Translations under genes and position numbers: made by a program
The notes under the pieces: generated by a model
What the model was told of the DNA's origin: nothing
Seen by the model: only the letters and a program-made list of their open reading frames with translations
Databases searched by the model: none
DNA from: Paramormyrops kingsleyae
Taxonomy: Eukaryota > Chordata > Actinopteri > Osteoglossiformes > Mormyridae
Direction: 5' to 3'
Assembly: GCF_048594095.1 (NCBI RefSeq)
Contig: NC_132804.1
Coordinates: forward strand, 23,915,773 to 23,979,772
Length of the DNA stretch: 64,000 nucleotides
Shown here: piece by piece, positions 46,011 to 58,254 of the stretch
Layout: every line of letters begins with the position of its first letter
How positions within the stretch are numbered: the first letter of the stretch is position 1

Positions 46011-48187
46011 CAAATGACTGGAGAGAATAGGAGTAACGCGTTTGGCAAAATGAAAGTTCACATTAGCTGGACAGCATAGGGGCGTCTTGGGGAGGCCAAA
46101 TGGACCTGCAGGGGCTCAGCATTGATAAAAGGGGCTGTTAAGGGGCTTTTCCCCTTATTACAGACATGGGAATGGGGTAGGGATGAGGCTACGAACAAAA
46201 TTCAGACAAATGAAAGAAGGAGGTATCTTGATGAAAGGAAAGGAGAATACATAATCAGCAGTAGCTGCTGCTTTGTGGAAGTAGACGATCTAGGGACAGT
46301 TCAAGGTCAAAGGACCAACATCAGCAGTTGGTTCAGGTTATTAAACAGAGCACATCAGTATGGGCACAATATGGAGAACAAGGAAGAGGTTAAGCAGATG
46401 AATATGGACAGTCACGGCCTCCTGAAGGCCTCCTGACACTCCCCTAAACACACACATGCATTCAATAACAAATACTATATGTTATGAAACGCATCCTGTT
46501 TGTATTTCCTCCTTGCACGTGCCTATGCAGAGAGCACACTCATCATTTAGAGAGACACCAAAAATTCTATAAGAAAAAGAAGTGATGCAATATGTTATAG
46601 TGGCTGAGGAATTAAGCCACAGACAGATTAATTAGGCCTAGTAAAGTATACTAATTTGTACTGCTCTTCAGCATGATTAAGGATATCGAGCTAATGGCCA
46701 TTTGCGCATGCAGGAATGCAGCTAGCATCCTTGTTTAGGGTTAGCATAGCCGGAAATCTCGACATACGCATCATTGTTTCATAGCGTCATGCATGATCTG
46801 TCGGTCACACGTGGTGAAGCGTCTCCTGGTTCATCGGGTATGATGGCTGGGTGAAAGGCCGTGGTTTTTTACACTGCAATGGGACAATCCTGTTATGCAT
46901 CTATGGTTGGAAAGAGACGTTTTAGCTGCAGTTTGAAAAACATCAGTGCTTGGGATCTGATGAAAATGTGCAACTGCTTCACATATTGTACTACATATGT
47001 CATGTGCATATGTTTATTTACATTTTTATGGACCATAGTTGAGCAGTTGTGAATCATAAGTTGGATTTGTGAATTGAAGTAGATTTTTTTTTAATGAGTA
47101 TGAGTTGGTTTGTCCTCATGCGAAGCTTAATAATATTCATATATTCATTTGGTAGATTTTATGCAGTTAGATATGTAATCTTTTAAAAAAAAAATTCAAT
47201 TAGCATTTTCCAAGGTATTCAAAAGTAAAGTGTTCTGTGGGTGACTTATTGAGGCACCTTCTGGTCTTGTGAAGGGATCAGCCTTTGCAGGGTTCACCCT
47301 GGTCTCTTTTGGGTCCAGTTTGGGCTGACTGAGCTATGAGACTAGAAGGGAGTAGGAAAAAGTAAAAAAGCTTTGGTGAAGACCAACTATGTGTCCTGGA
47401 AGCCTAACTATAGTGAAATGGAAAGAGGAAATAAATAGGCTGTGGTCATGAAAGATAAAACTGAAGATACCCTTATCAGAAGGGAGAATGGCTCAGTGGG
47501 CAGGATGGTTTGGATTCAGGATACCGTTCTTTGAGAGCAAGGAAGATTGTTCTATTGATTTGTTTTAGAAAGAAGGCCATCGACAAAGACTGAGCATCGA
47601 CTGTGTTTTGTCGGATGGAGCGAACCATTCCATAAATTTGATTTAATACAATTGATTGGTCAGAAGTTTAGCTAAAGCTTTTTGCCTGACCTCTTATAAG
47701 GAACGACTTTGAGAGACTTAATAACCCTGCCATGTGCGAAAATGCACAAATCCCAGACCATATTCCTAATGACAGAGCAAGGGGTCGGGGACTATGGTTC
47801 ATTTGCTGGAGTAAAGCTATCGAATCTGTTTGGGAGTAGAAAAGGCCTTTTTTTAAAAGTTGAAGGTGAGGGTTGCAGAGAAGTGGAGAGGAGAAGAGAA
47901 GAAGAGAGAGATAAAAGCTTGAGATTTACAGGGCTTGACCCTGGGGATGGAGTTATTGCAAACTGAAGGCATTATCATGAATGGAGAATATTTTAAATAA
48001 GTTTATAACTCATACGTCATTCAAGTCAAAATAGCAATAGGGAAATAGCATACACTAAAAATATTTCTTCCTATGTTTATTATATATTTATTTTTTTCCA
48101 TCGTTGCAATAACTCGTCTCGTGCTAGCATATAAAAATAGCACCACCATTAATGTTACTATTTTTTTCCCCCGAGTGCCTCTTTCAT

Positions 48188-48208
48188 GCACACACACACA
48201 CACACACC
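48188..48208. repeat. (CA)n microsatellite
   Basis: A run of about ten CA units lies a few bases before the Tc1 insertion. It is a simple dinucleotide repeat. Confidence 0.9.
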
Positions 48209-48220
48209 AGGCTGTATATA

Positions 48221-48746
48221 CAGATCTGGAAAAAGACCAAATTAATAAACCACTCCATTTTTTTTAATCTGTGTTTTTAAATCCTGAAGTAATCCTGGTT
48301 CTGCTGGCAGAAGGCTACACTGTGAGGCAGTCTGTTTCCAGACTTGAAGTCTCTAAGACAGCAGTACACAAGAGCAAGGTGAAGCAGGAGACTCTGGCAA
48401 TAACCAGAAACCAGCCAGGCAGAGGGCGGAAGCGACTTTCTAATGCCAGAGACGACCGTCAACTTATCCGGCAGTGCCTCATAAATTGTAGGATGACATC
48501 AAGTGACCTTGAAAAAGAATGGGAAACATTAAGTGGTGTGAAGTGCACTGCTAGGACAGTTCATAACAAGCTCCTAGAAGCAGGACTCAAGATCCATAAA
48601 GCATAAAGCCCTTCATTAATGAGAAGCAGGGAAGAGCCAGGCTGGAGTTTGCAAAAAAATGTATATTTTACACAGGTGCATACCCATAAATTGAGAAATG
48701 AGTGAAAAAAAAAAATACTGTGGTCTCTTAATTTATTCCAGGGCTG
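48221..48746 (+). mobile_element. Tc1-like transposon, 526 bp, internally deleted
   Basis: The left end is CAGATCTGGAA and the right end, reverse-complemented, CAGCCCTGGAA. Each is bordered by TA (48219-48220 and 48747-48748), the target duplication of the Tc1/mariner group. The matching of AATTAATAAACCAC with TTAAGAGACCAC continues the inverted repeats inward. Inside lies the DNA-binding half of a Tc1 transposase followed by a short frame-shifted piece, then the 3' non-coding end. The DDE catalytic domain is deleted. A full-length element of this type would be about 1.6 kb. Confidence 0.88.
48271..48606 (+). pseudogene. Tc1 transposase N-terminal fragment
   Basis: The frame holds 111 residues with two helix-turn-helix units, as in Tc1 transposases. 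The first is around VLLAEGYTVRQSVSRLEVSK, followed by NQPGRGRKRLSNARDDRQL, the GRKR AT-hook-like linker. The second runs around ECHO-like helices at MTSSDLEKEWETLSGVKCTA and RTVHNKLLEAGLKIHKA. Just after the stop, another frame reads KPFINEKQGRARLEFAKK, the normal continuation, so a frameshift precedes the large deletion. No catalytic Asp/Glu residues remain. Confidence 0.85.
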
Positions 48747-50030
48747 TATCTCTTTGGTTATATTTATTATTACAGGGAAGCTTGCCTGTTTCACGTCAAT
48801 AATCAGCTAGGTGGTGATAGCTCACTTCAGTATTTACCACGGTAACGGCTTAAGCGATGGTGCGTGTCAATCACTGAACATGTATGTCAAAGGTTTTGTT
48901 TATTTTCCATGCTGTAAAGCAGCATGCTTCATTTTAAATTGTGAGCACATTGTGCTGCGTCAGATCTAGCTGTTCAATCGTGTCTGTTTTGACCTTGGAT
49001 CAATCAATGGTTTTGACCCAGCATGCAATTATAAGCAGCATGTTTGGATGTTTTTTTTTATTTCTGCTTGTCAGTGTGTGTTTCTTAACAGGATGGATTC
49101 TGGTCCAGATTTACAGCCCCAGCTGGTGCTCGGAAGCTGTTATGAAGATTTAGACATCTGGAGGGAATGGAAAGGATGGTTGGGGAATTCAGCTGTGGGA
49201 TGGGGTTACGCAGGGAGAGGGGGGCACTGTCTCCTCACACTGCTGTATGACTCAGACACCCAGCAGTGGAGCCCAGGAGAAAGCTGCTGGAGACCCTCAC
49301 AGCCCAGAAAACCGCAGAAGGCCCAATGTTTAATGAGGCCTGGACCTCAGCTTTGACCTTGCAGTTCTTATAGAGCATGTTCTGTCCATAACGTACCCTG
49401 AGAGCACTTTTAGAGAGAAAATGAATATTGAACCAGGTTTTTCTAAGGGCTATTCCTGGTGGCTCTTTCTAGTTTTAAGTACAACAAGTTTGTCTTGGTT
49501 GATGCCATTTGAGGGAGCATATTTTCATAGGGAATCACAGGATTAGAGGGCAGGAAGTTTAAAGATATAGCAATATAAACAATGTGTAGCAAGCAGAGTG
49601 ACCAGCTTACTCCATATTGCTGGAACAATAGAGATATAGGGATGGCCTACGGAAATAACATCCCCCCCTCCCTCCCCCCGCCCCCGGTAAAAACCATCCC
49701 TTAGTACATTCCTGTAGCTGCTGTCAGCTGTCAGGGATGGGGGCGCACAGAGGGGGGGGGGCGGCATTCTGAACACCACAGACATGGGAAACCCCATATG
49801 CCGGTGGCAGGCCTTTGGCACCATCTGCAATTGGGGACCCCCCCACTTTTCCACGAGCCTTCATGGTGACTCACAGAGTGACCTTAGGGCTTTGCATGGT
49901 CTCTGGCACATCCTTGTGTCAGGTCAGAGAACCAATAGCAATGCAGCTGGCCTGACTGTCAGGAGAGCCGCCTGACTTCTGGCTACACTTGTGGAATTTG
50001 AGCCTTTTAAAGAATTTTTAAATTATGCAA

Positions 50031-50600
50031 CAAACAAACAAATTTATTTTTGTATAGCGCGTTATCACAACATTACATCGTCTCAAAGCGCTTTACAGCA
50101 TCCCCACTCAAAGCCCCCAGTGAGTAAGCCATAGGCGACAGTGGCAAGGAAAAACTCCCTGGAAGGAAGAAACCTTGAGAGGGACCAGACTCAAAGGGGG
50201 AGCCCATCCTCCAGGGGCCGGCAGGGAGAGTCAAATCGGAGCGATGGCTAAGTGCCGAGTCATACTGTTCAAATCATAAAATTTGAGTCAAAACCGGGGA
50301 GCAGGGGGGAGATGACAAGCCGACGCTCCTTCCAATCGCCAGGCAACCAGAAGTAAGGCAGCGGGTCATACATGGAAGATGACACAGGCAGAACAGCGAG
50401 CCGGATGCAAGGACGTCATGGGTAGTGGCGACGTCACATGTAGCAGGGTGTGCTGGACATCTTGATAAATTGAGGTCTCCAGGCAGCACAACCCAGGAGG
50501 AATAGGGGAAATAAAATGTGCAATTAGTCAAAGTAGGGGATACTAGTGGCAGTGCTAACAGGTGAGTGCAATATGAAGTGCAATGTGCAATATACTTCCA
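50031..50600. repeat. Large fish dispersed repeat, unclassified
   Basis: TTTATTTTTGTATAGCGCGT, CAAAGCGCTTTACAGCATCC, GGCAAGGAAAAACTCCCTGG, AAGGAAGAAACCTTGAGAGG and GGGAGCCCATCCTCCAGGGG follow in order. This is a series I recognise from a repeat very common in teleost genomes. The rest to about 50600 seems to belong to it. There is no coding capacity. I cannot give the class with confidence. Confidence 0.65.
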
Positions 50601-51765
50601 TATTGCATGATGAAAACCTGATCTTTAAGTCTGATTTCTATCTGTTTATAACCCTCATTATGAACGCAAATACCTGCAGTGCTTCAATATTCTTGTATTG
50701 TAGTGCACTAACCACACACATTGACACCCTGTCTGTATCTACCTGGAGCTTCGGTACAGTCACTGGGAGCTGAGTGATGCTTCTTATATAGCTAATACTA
50801 GCTGCTGAAGAGAAGCCCATCCATGCTAACTCGGGTTCACATAATATCAGTAACAGCATCATTCAGTTTGAAATATCAACACTGGCATTCACTGCTCTAT
50901 ATGTGCACTACAATGCATGTGTCAGCTGTCTGTGAAAGAATCGTAAAGCTGCAGGATAAAAAGTCTGTCTTTTCAGTATCAACTCTACTTTTTTAAGCAT
51001 ACCACTAGGTCAAAATCTTAGCGTTGGATAGCTCTCTCATGGGGGTTGTCTACATATTAATCCAGGAATGTTTACATATTGTCTGTTTTCGTATTGTCTG
51101 CTGTGCTAGGGTTTAACGCCACATGATTGCGTTAGGTGGGCAACATGCAGTGATGCAAGACTGGACACCCTTCGGGGTGGCGGGGGGTGGGGGGTGGGGG
51201 AGGGATACTATCGCAGAACAAATTATGAATTAACTGTGATTAGAGAGTCAGAAATGAGTCCAACAGAATTTTCTACATTGCTGCCTCATTTTAATCCACT
51301 GATTAAAAACTAAATATTATCGACAAATTAAGACAACAGAAACATTCTGTGCATGGTTTGGGCAAGAGGACTCCTCCAATGAGTCATAGTGCCTGATGAG
51401 TTTTCAATCTTTGTTAGCATTTGTGTTACATAAAAAATAACAGACAATGGAATGGAATGATTAAAGCTTTTTTATTTGGCTGTTCATTCTTAAGAGAAGC
51501 ATTTATCATGGTAAAGGTCAATGATTTGAATCTGTAATAACTCTTTATTATTTCTTGAACTTCTGCCATTACGATATAAATGCCCCTGGCATCCCTGTAG
51601 CAGAATTTTGATAGGCCTCAGTTCCAATCCTTAGTCCTTGTTAAGAGATGTTGTTACTGAAGTACAATCAAATAGTCTGGCACTGTAGCTGTAGCCGGCA
51701 TTTGTGAATCACATCTTTATAAAGAGAAATCAATAACTTCAGTAGTTATGTATGCAAACACAAGC

Positions 51766-52235
51766 ATCCGTCTACCAAACACTTATCCCAGACAAGGACG
51801 GCCTGGAGATGGTATCAAGCCTAACTTCATTTCTGCGATGTGAGAGGAAGCCTGTGTAACAGGGAGATCATGCTAACTCCACACAGGCGTAAGAACATAA
51901 GAAATTTACAAACAAGAGGAGGCCATTTGGCCCATCCAGCTCGTTTCTTATCTAGCTCTGATTTAAAGGAACCCAGGGTTTTAGCTTCCGCTACACTAGC
52001 AGGAAGACTATTCCATACTCTAACTACACGCTGTGTAAAGAAGTGCTTCCTCAAATTCATTTTAAAATGTTCTCCCGCTAATTTCCACTTATGGCCACGA
52101 GTTCTAGTATTTAAACTAATATTGAAATAGCCATTTGGCTGAACAGCATCCAGACCTGCTGAGCAGTGACTGAATTACCAGCCTCATCCCTGCGTATATG
52201 AAGCGACAGCGTTAATCACTGAACCATGTGTAATC
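51766..52235 (-). repeat. R1 repeat copy, split by a LINE fragment
   Basis: The left part (51766-51888) has CATCCGTCTACCAAACACTT then ATCATGCTAACTCCACACAG; the right part (52157-52235) has GAGCAGTGACTGAATTACCA then GAAGCGACAGCGTTAATCAC. In intact copies these halves follow each other directly. The 268-bp gap is the CR1-group fragment listed separately. Confidence 0.7.
51889..52156 (-). mobile_element. CR1-group LINE 3' fragment, second copy
   Basis: The minus strand encodes RKHFFTQRVVRVWNSLPASV then AEAKTLGSFKSELDK, nearly identical to the C-terminal end at 36627-36740. It finishes with CTTATGTTCTTAC, the same 8-bp tail unit. Only about 270 bp were inserted, which is the usual 5' truncation of LINE copies. 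It is the same family as 35788-36812 but with a different tail just before the stop. Confidence 0.88.
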
Positions 52236-54722
52236 ACACACAGTTATCTTCTAACGTGGACTCTTAATAGAAACCAAACATTGTTATTTTTAAACCATCT
52301 GTAGATTACCAAATAAAATGAAATGTGAAGCTGGTTTGGCCAGCCCTATATCATGCTGCCTGACTGTTTCGAATTGACAAATCACTAATCGTCATTATAG
52401 TGCATATCTGTGTTTGTATACTAGACGTTTAATCCAGGTGTGATTCCATGGGACCCTCTCAGAATACACGTCGAAGTGCAGCCATGAGCCTGTTGGTAGG
52501 AAGTAAAATTGTGCAATGTTGTGGCCTCTGTGTCGTACCCGTGGGTCGAAATACATGTGTGCGTAGATCTCGTGTGCGTAGATGGGGGTCTGATCACAGA
52601 GGAAAGTCCATACACAGTGTCTCAGTGCTTTGACAAATCCCCATCTGTCACACACACACATGCACACCACGAGCATGACAGAGTACTGAAAACCCACGGG
52701 GATAATAAAGTGCGCTGTGTACTTTAATGGGAATAAGGTTACAGTGGGTACCTGTATCTGTCATTTCATCTCATCAGCGTCTGCCGTGAGCCACTGAAGC
52801 TTGCCGGCTGCTAAATGGTGCGAATCCCGTGAGCCTTGAAGGAAAATGCGTGGCTTTTTAATGCACAAGAGAACCACATAGTCATAATACCTCTTTGTGT
52901 ATGATGTTTTTAAAAATGCCATTTTATCTGAAGCCGCAATGGACAGTTTGCCGTTTCGCTAAATGCTGATTGAGTTTTCGGTACTTGGTCTTATATTTAG
53001 GTTTACTTATGTGATTGCAGTTCACCTTGCGTTACTCTCTGCCACATCCCGTTGACGTGATGCATCTGCGCCATGCTTCATATGTTAGACATTAAAAATG
53101 ATGTAGAATAATACTAAGTGTGAACTGATCACTGTTACATCCCTAATCATGCCACTTCTGTCGCGGTTACTGTTGCTGTAGCTGTCTTCTATCATCGCTA
53201 GGCGACAGTTTCCGGGGCTGAAACAAGGGAGTTAAATTAGCATTGCAGAGTCGGCGTTAGCTGTGGGCCACCTTACAGCAGCGTCCAGTACGGCTTACTT
53301 CACTGCTTGACTCTTCCAAGCCCTCTGCAGTTCCCAAGGTCTCGGAGCAGTACGTGGACATTATCGTTGTTTATGTCTCTTGTAATAGCTGTGTTTTCTG
53401 CACTGGTACTGCCAGGCACCTCTTCAGCCGGCACAATGGCGCCCAGCGTGTCCCAATTGCATTACCTCGGCTTTCGGGAGGGAGGCGGCCAGCGCTGTTT
53501 ATCCGATTACCCCCCCATCTCCTCTCCTCCCCCTCCTGGGGACCCCCCCAATGCCACTGTAGGCTAACCAAGGACAGCAGCCTACCCACGGAGGGAGCAA
53601 ATAGTCTCCCCCTTTTTTAAATTGGTATTTCTAGTTAGCCCTGAAGTTTATTTGTAGATATATGAATGGCAACAGTTGAGCTTAGGGTGCATTGCCCCTT
53701 TAAGCAGAGCCGGCCTTGTAGGGGCTCTACAAACACAGGCTCCTGTTATGTCAAATGTTACTGCTTTACTTAATATTATGATTCCTGCCATGAGAAACAC
53801 GAGTGTCAGGGTTAATGTTCAGGTTGAAGCTACAACTGTAGTACATGATTATTTTTAATTGAACAGATATGAATGATTGAATTCACTAATTAATTGATCT
53901 ATGAACCGTGGAACGAATCTGAATTGGGGGGAGGGGGGGCATAAGGGTTATGTCTACTCGTGTGTAGAGATATAAAATTTTGTTATAGAAAACATGGATA
54001 TAATTCAGGCTTTTACTAATAATGTTTTAGCATTACATTATTTGTAGGTAATTTTTTCGTGGATGTTTTTTAATGCAAAAGTTATACCTAGTTTTTTACC
54101 CAAGTAAGGAGAATTTTGTCATTCAAGTCTTTTTTAGTATTTCTTAATGAGTTTGGATGTCTGCTTTGGATGTTCATGAGTGGGTGACGGCATGAAGGCT
54201 GACTGAGCGTTGCTCAATTAATGTGCATATATTGAGTTTTAGGACTCTCCTCGTACAGGAGTGCTTTATGAAAGCCCAGTCTGTTCAGTAATTGCTCTTG
54301 TCGCAGTCATGGATATGACTTCATCCCAACAAAAAAGGATTTTTCGCTTAATAGATGGTTTTTTTTCCTGTTGATATCGACCCTGGCAACTTTGTTAAAT
54401 TTACTTATGGTTAGCTATTTTGTTTTCATTACTGAAATAATTGCAGAAGTTTCAAAAGCGTTCAGTAAGTTTTCCCTTCTTTCATGAAAAGACTGTTGCA
54501 TAAGAAATCATTTTCCCCCACTATTATTATTATTGTTATTGTACAGTAACAATGTGCAATTGTCTGACTGAATCTGTTTATTATTTATAAACTGTTTTTG
54601 CTGAGATTTTCCTCATTCTTATTTGCACTAAATGCATACAGTAGAGCGTGTCCTCCCCGAAATGGTCTCGGTATCCCTGGTTGAGAACTGGGGGGGTAAC
54701 ATTGCCGTCTGTGTTTTTTCAG

Positions 54723-54804
54723 CGAGAAGTTCATGGTGAGACTAAACAAAAATGGAGGTCCTAAGAATCCTGAGAAGGTCGACCGCCTCTGCTCCCTCTT
54801 CACG
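54723..54804 (+). CDS. dock3: dock3 exon, EKFMVRLNKNGGPKNPEK segment
   Basis: This exon has 82 nt: one base that completes the split Ser codon and 27 codons reading EKFMVRLNKNGGPKNPEK then VDRLCSLFT. The acceptor has a strong T-rich tract (GTTTTTTCAG) and the donor is GTAAAG at 54805, slightly off consensus. RLNKNG.P..PEK is a conserved loop before a beta/helical element of the region just ahead of the C2 domain. The exon lies only 486 bp from the next one, the shortest intron in the window. Confidence 0.94.
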
Positions 54805-55290
54805 GTAAAGCCCTCAGGCACCTTGATTATGAGTGTTGACCAAAAAAAAAACATAGATTACAGGGTTAAACAGGGTGCTCTCAGGTCTGAATATGTGGAG
54901 TAGGTGTGGGATTGTTCAGGATGCTGCTCCTCCTCTCCTACTCCAAAGAACGTCTGTGTTTCTCCACCCTGGTCCTTGGGGACCCCAGACAGTCCACGTT
55001 TTTGCTCCCTCCCCATTCCTAGCCAATCAGGAACATCGAGTACCTGGTTCCGCTATGTTTGCAGGCGGGAGAGAACAAAAACGTAGACTGTCTGGGAAAT
55101 GCTCAAGGACTTGGTTGAGCGACACTGATTTAAGTGAATTGCTGATAGCGTGTGACTTGTCTGCCATCCAGAATGTCCCCTGCTGTACGCTTTTTCCATC
55201 CTTGTGATAGGCTGTAGATGACAGTGACACTAACAGAATATGTGATCATAGAAAATGGTTGGGTAACTTTTTTTGTTTGTTTGTTTGCAG
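54805..55290 (+). other. dock3 intron, 486 bp
   Basis: A short intron between GTAAAG and TTTGCAG with a GTTTGTTTGTTTG tract before the acceptor. No repeat was recognised. The open frames in it are unsupported. Confidence 0.85.
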
Positions 55291-55351
55291 GATCTAAGCA
55301 ATAAAGATATGAAGAGAGACCTGTATATTGTGGCACATGTCATCCGGACAG
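55291..55351 (+). CDS. dock3: dock3 exon, DLSNKDMKRDLYIVAHVIR
   Basis: This exon has 61 nt: 20 codons plus one base. The acceptor is TTGTTTGCAG after a T/G-rich tract, and the donor is GTAAGC at 55352. It reads DLSNKDMKRDLYIVAHVIRT, with the next codon (Gly) split G|GC. The pattern KDMKRDLYIVAHVIR.GRMLL across this junction is typical of DOCK3. Thr replaces the usual Ile before the glycine. It is in frame with both neighbours. Confidence 0.94.
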
Positions 55352-56653
55352 GTAAGCCGCACGCTGAGGTCTCCAGAGGTGCTGGAGGTTGTCTGATGCC
55401 ATGATGAGCCCAGGGAAAGAATCCCTCTAACTGTCTCATGCTGATTGGCTGCCTGTCTAGGCTCCCCGTGCCGTGGAAGCTTGCCTGCTATTTGCCAGGA
55501 TGCCAACGTGTTCTCTCCATTCAGCGCCGCAAATGACCCCTCCCCCCCCCCCCCACCCCGCACACCTGCTAATGTGCATTTCTGGCATGCATTCTGATAC
55601 GCATGTAATATATTTAACAGCTTAGCAGATGTCCTTAGTTTCTCTCGATATGTATAGTCTATTTCTGGATCTTTTTCTTGAAGTTTCTGTAGCGTTAATT
55701 CCTTGGATCAAACAGCATCCCCCTCTTCAGAGGAATCCTTGCCATTAAATTCCCTTCTACACCCCCCCCCCCCTCCCCGGTTGGCAGACCTGGTGTCTGT
55801 GCCCATTTGACTGACGCCCATATTGGATACCGAGGAGTGATATAACCTCAGAGTTGGATGTGCTGGGAGGGGGGGGGGGTGGGGTCACGAATCCCTCTCT
55901 ATTGCTCTATTGATTGGAGAGGCAGGGGGCTGTGCACTGCTAGAAGGCCCACTGGCCCCCCCTTCACTTGTCCTAAGTTTAGATTTCAATTCCAGCCAGC
56001 CAGGCCCAGTCTTCACTAAATAAATCAGGAGACGCGGCGCGGCAAGACCGCGGTACTCTGGGAGAATGTCGGACCGTGTCGGGGCCAAATTATTTTAATA
56101 TAGAAGCGAGCTATTTTATTAAGACAAAGATGCGGATGAATGAGACCCGACGCACCGCCCAGGGCCTTTAGTCCTGGCGAGAGCCTTCCTGTGAGTCCTG
56201 GAAGGTTAAATTAAACCAGACCTGTGTGAAAGTCGACCCACAGGCCAGATTTTTACTTGATGTTTAAAAAACCGGTAAACTTTTATGTTTAAGTCTGAAC
56301 GGATTTTTGCTCACAAATCTTTCTTTGAGTTAAATAAATAATATTATTATTGTAGCTTTCATGATGCATGAAAATAATCATTAAAAATACCCCCTGCTGA
56401 CATGATGAATGTTGGATTTGACCCTCCACATAAAATAAATCCTAGGCCTGTATTAAACATACTAGCTGTGCCTTTAGCGTGTGAAGGACAGCGTGGGTAT
56501 ATATTGAAAAGAGCATTTCCCTCAGAATATTACCTCATGGCAGAGAGGAGGGGTGCTAGTTCATAGCTCTGTGTACATGTGATGCTCTCATATAGAACCG
56601 CATTGTGGATAAATAGTCAGCACCGGCCCAATCTGACCCGGATGTCTCCACAG
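55352..56653 (+). other. dock3 intron, 1.3 kb
   Basis: It contains C-runs (13 at 55542-55554 and 12 at 55762-55773) and a G-rich patch near 55870. Nothing else was recognised. Confidence 0.85.
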
Positions 56654-56801
56654 GCCGGATGCTGCTAAACGACTCCAAGAAGGGCCCACCACACGTGCAG
56701 TATCGCCGGCCGTATGGGTGCGCCGTCCTGGCCATGAGCGACGTGCTGCAGACCATCTCTGAGCTCAAGGAGGAGAAGGACTTTGTGCTGAAAGTCTACA
56801 C
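56654..56801 (+). CDS. dock3: dock3 exon, last one visible (GRMLLNDSKKGPP...)
   Basis: This exon has 148 nt: two bases completing Gly, 48 codons, then two bases (AC) of the next codon, which is expected to be Thr. The acceptor is GTCTCCACAG and the donor GTGAGC at 56802. It reads RMLLNDSKKGPPHVQYRRPY, then GCAVLAMSDVLQTISELKEE and KDFVLKVY. The RRPYGCAVL and LKEEKDFVLKVY blocks are conserved in DOCK proteins just before the segment leading to the C2/DHR-1 domain. The continuation (expected to begin with CNNESEW in DOCK3) was searched for by eye in 56802-64000 and not found, so the next exon probably lies beyond the window. Confidence 0.94.
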
Positions 56802-58157
56802 GTGAGCAGCGATGCCCGAATGCGCATCTACATGCAAGCGCACACTCTCATGCACGCACGCCCGCATGCTTTCCAGCCTCCGCGAGGACTTCCTGTTGAC
56901 TCTAATTGACTTTAATTGCCATCTGTGTCAGAATAAGTAATGAAAGGTCCATTTTCTCTCCAAGGCAAATACGGCACTTTGCCATTATGGAATGATGATA
57001 GCCAGAAGGTTTCCCTTCCCCGTTTCTCACCAGATACATATTTCAGTCGTAATTTGAGAACATCCATTATGGAAGTATGACTCTGAGTCACACTGGGGCC
57101 TCGTAATCTTTCCACTGTTTCCAATGCAACTTTCTCTTGCAAACTTCTTTTACCCCCCCTTGTCACTAATGCTCGTTGGTACAATCCGGGCTGCCAGACT
57201 TGCTGGATTTTGGTTTATCTGCTGATAGGTTTTCTGCAGTCTTACGGTTACCATGTGTGCTGGTGAAGGTTTCCCAGGAGAAGGAAAATGGACCAAGCTG
57301 TACTCCTGCCGTTGTTACCACATGGAGTTGAGAGATGGCGCTTTGCCTACTCGGGTGTCCAAAGCCTTTAAATGGAATTTAATACATTGGTCCATGCTTT
57401 GAAGCTGCAATCTATTAAATCCAATATTGTGGCAATTTCTGATTAATTTCCTATATCTCCTGATGTTTTTTGTCTGCTCGAGTTCATTTATTCCCCAGTC
57501 TAAAAATTAAGACTCTTTGCTGTTGGAGCAGATAAAGCATAGAAAGGCACAGCAGTGACACCATAGTAATGCCTCTCCTTGACCACTCAGAGAGAGCCAG
57601 TTTGAGCCCAAGTCTGCGGATGTTTCTCATTGTAGATACTTGACCGTACTTGTGTTCTCGTGTACCCATCTTACATCATCTTCCATTGCCAAAGACCAGT
57701 TCCAATACCAAGAACAGAAGTATGAAGGATGGTAAAAATCCATGAATGTCTTTCTTGTCCTGCCCCAAATTTCAAGGATGCATTGGTTGCATCCTCGCTA
57801 AATGAGAATGATTCATTGTGTCTGAAGTTTGTTCTTGGGATGTTAACAGGACCGCACTTGCCAAGACCACAAGTACGATCTTTGAGTTATTGGTATTGAG
57901 AAGCCCCCCTAATCTGCCAACCTGCTGGGGTTTCAGACTTGGGTCTCTGGTAAAAGGAGCCTGTCTTGTCACACGTCCTCTCCAACCCAAGGTCAAGAGA
58001 GCCAGTTGGAAATGGTGAGGGGTAGCCCTAGTTCCTCACTGTAAAAGGACCCAGACACAGGCCTGGCTGGAAGTTGTTCCGGACACAGAGATTGCTGGAT
58101 TAAGTTCCAGCTGGAACCCTACTGTAATAACCTCGAGAAGATAGCTTTACCTGCTGT

Positions 58158-58254
58158 AAAATATCCATCCATCCACCCTTCAATTTATTTTCCATAGCCA
58201 GTTATTCAATGCAAGCATCACAGTGAACATGGAGTCTGGTTCAAGAGCCACAGA
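58158..58254 (-). repeat. R1 repeat end flanking the minisatellite
   Basis: CCATCCATCCACCCTTCAAT, then CATAGCCAGTTATTCAATGC and GGAGTCTGGTTCAAGAGCCA lead directly into GAGCACAAGGC, as in the ATCC-tailed ends of other R1 copies. The tandem array starts at the first GCACAAGG. Confidence 0.7.

Larger units (their letters stand above)
45470..54722 (+). other. dock3 intron, 9.3 kb
   Basis: It holds an R1 copy (45800-46010), a deleted Tc1 element (48221-48746), a long dispersed repeat (50031-50600) and a CR1 fragment nested in R1 (51766-52235). I see nothing identifiable in 46020-48180, 48750-50030, 50610-51760 and 52240-54720. Confidence 0.85.
4072..56801 (+). other. dock3: dock3 gene, internal segment (eight exons)
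   Basis: Eight exons splice in frame to 273 codons that match DOCK3 without a stop. DOCK3 (MOCA) is a mainly neuronal cytoplasmic guanine-nucleotide exchange factor for Rac, acting with ELMO proteins in actin and adhesion control. This segment corresponds to roughly residues 73-345 of a protein of about 2,030 residues (estimated from memory of the mammalian protein). It lies after the SH3 domain and before the C2/DHR-1 domain; the catalytic DHR-2 is not in the window. Junction phases run 2, 0, 2, 0, 0, 2, 0, 1, 2 and every junction restores a codon expected in DOCK3. Whether this is the only dock3 copy in the genome or one of two fish duplicates cannot be told here. Confidence 0.93.

Noticed and set aside
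4072..56801. Assignment to dock4 or dock1/2/5
   Set aside because: The linker HLSSRHSVQQSTSQ, RHGETC and KHKVDLFYKL fit DOCK3. DOCK4 and the DOCK-A group differ strongly at these points.
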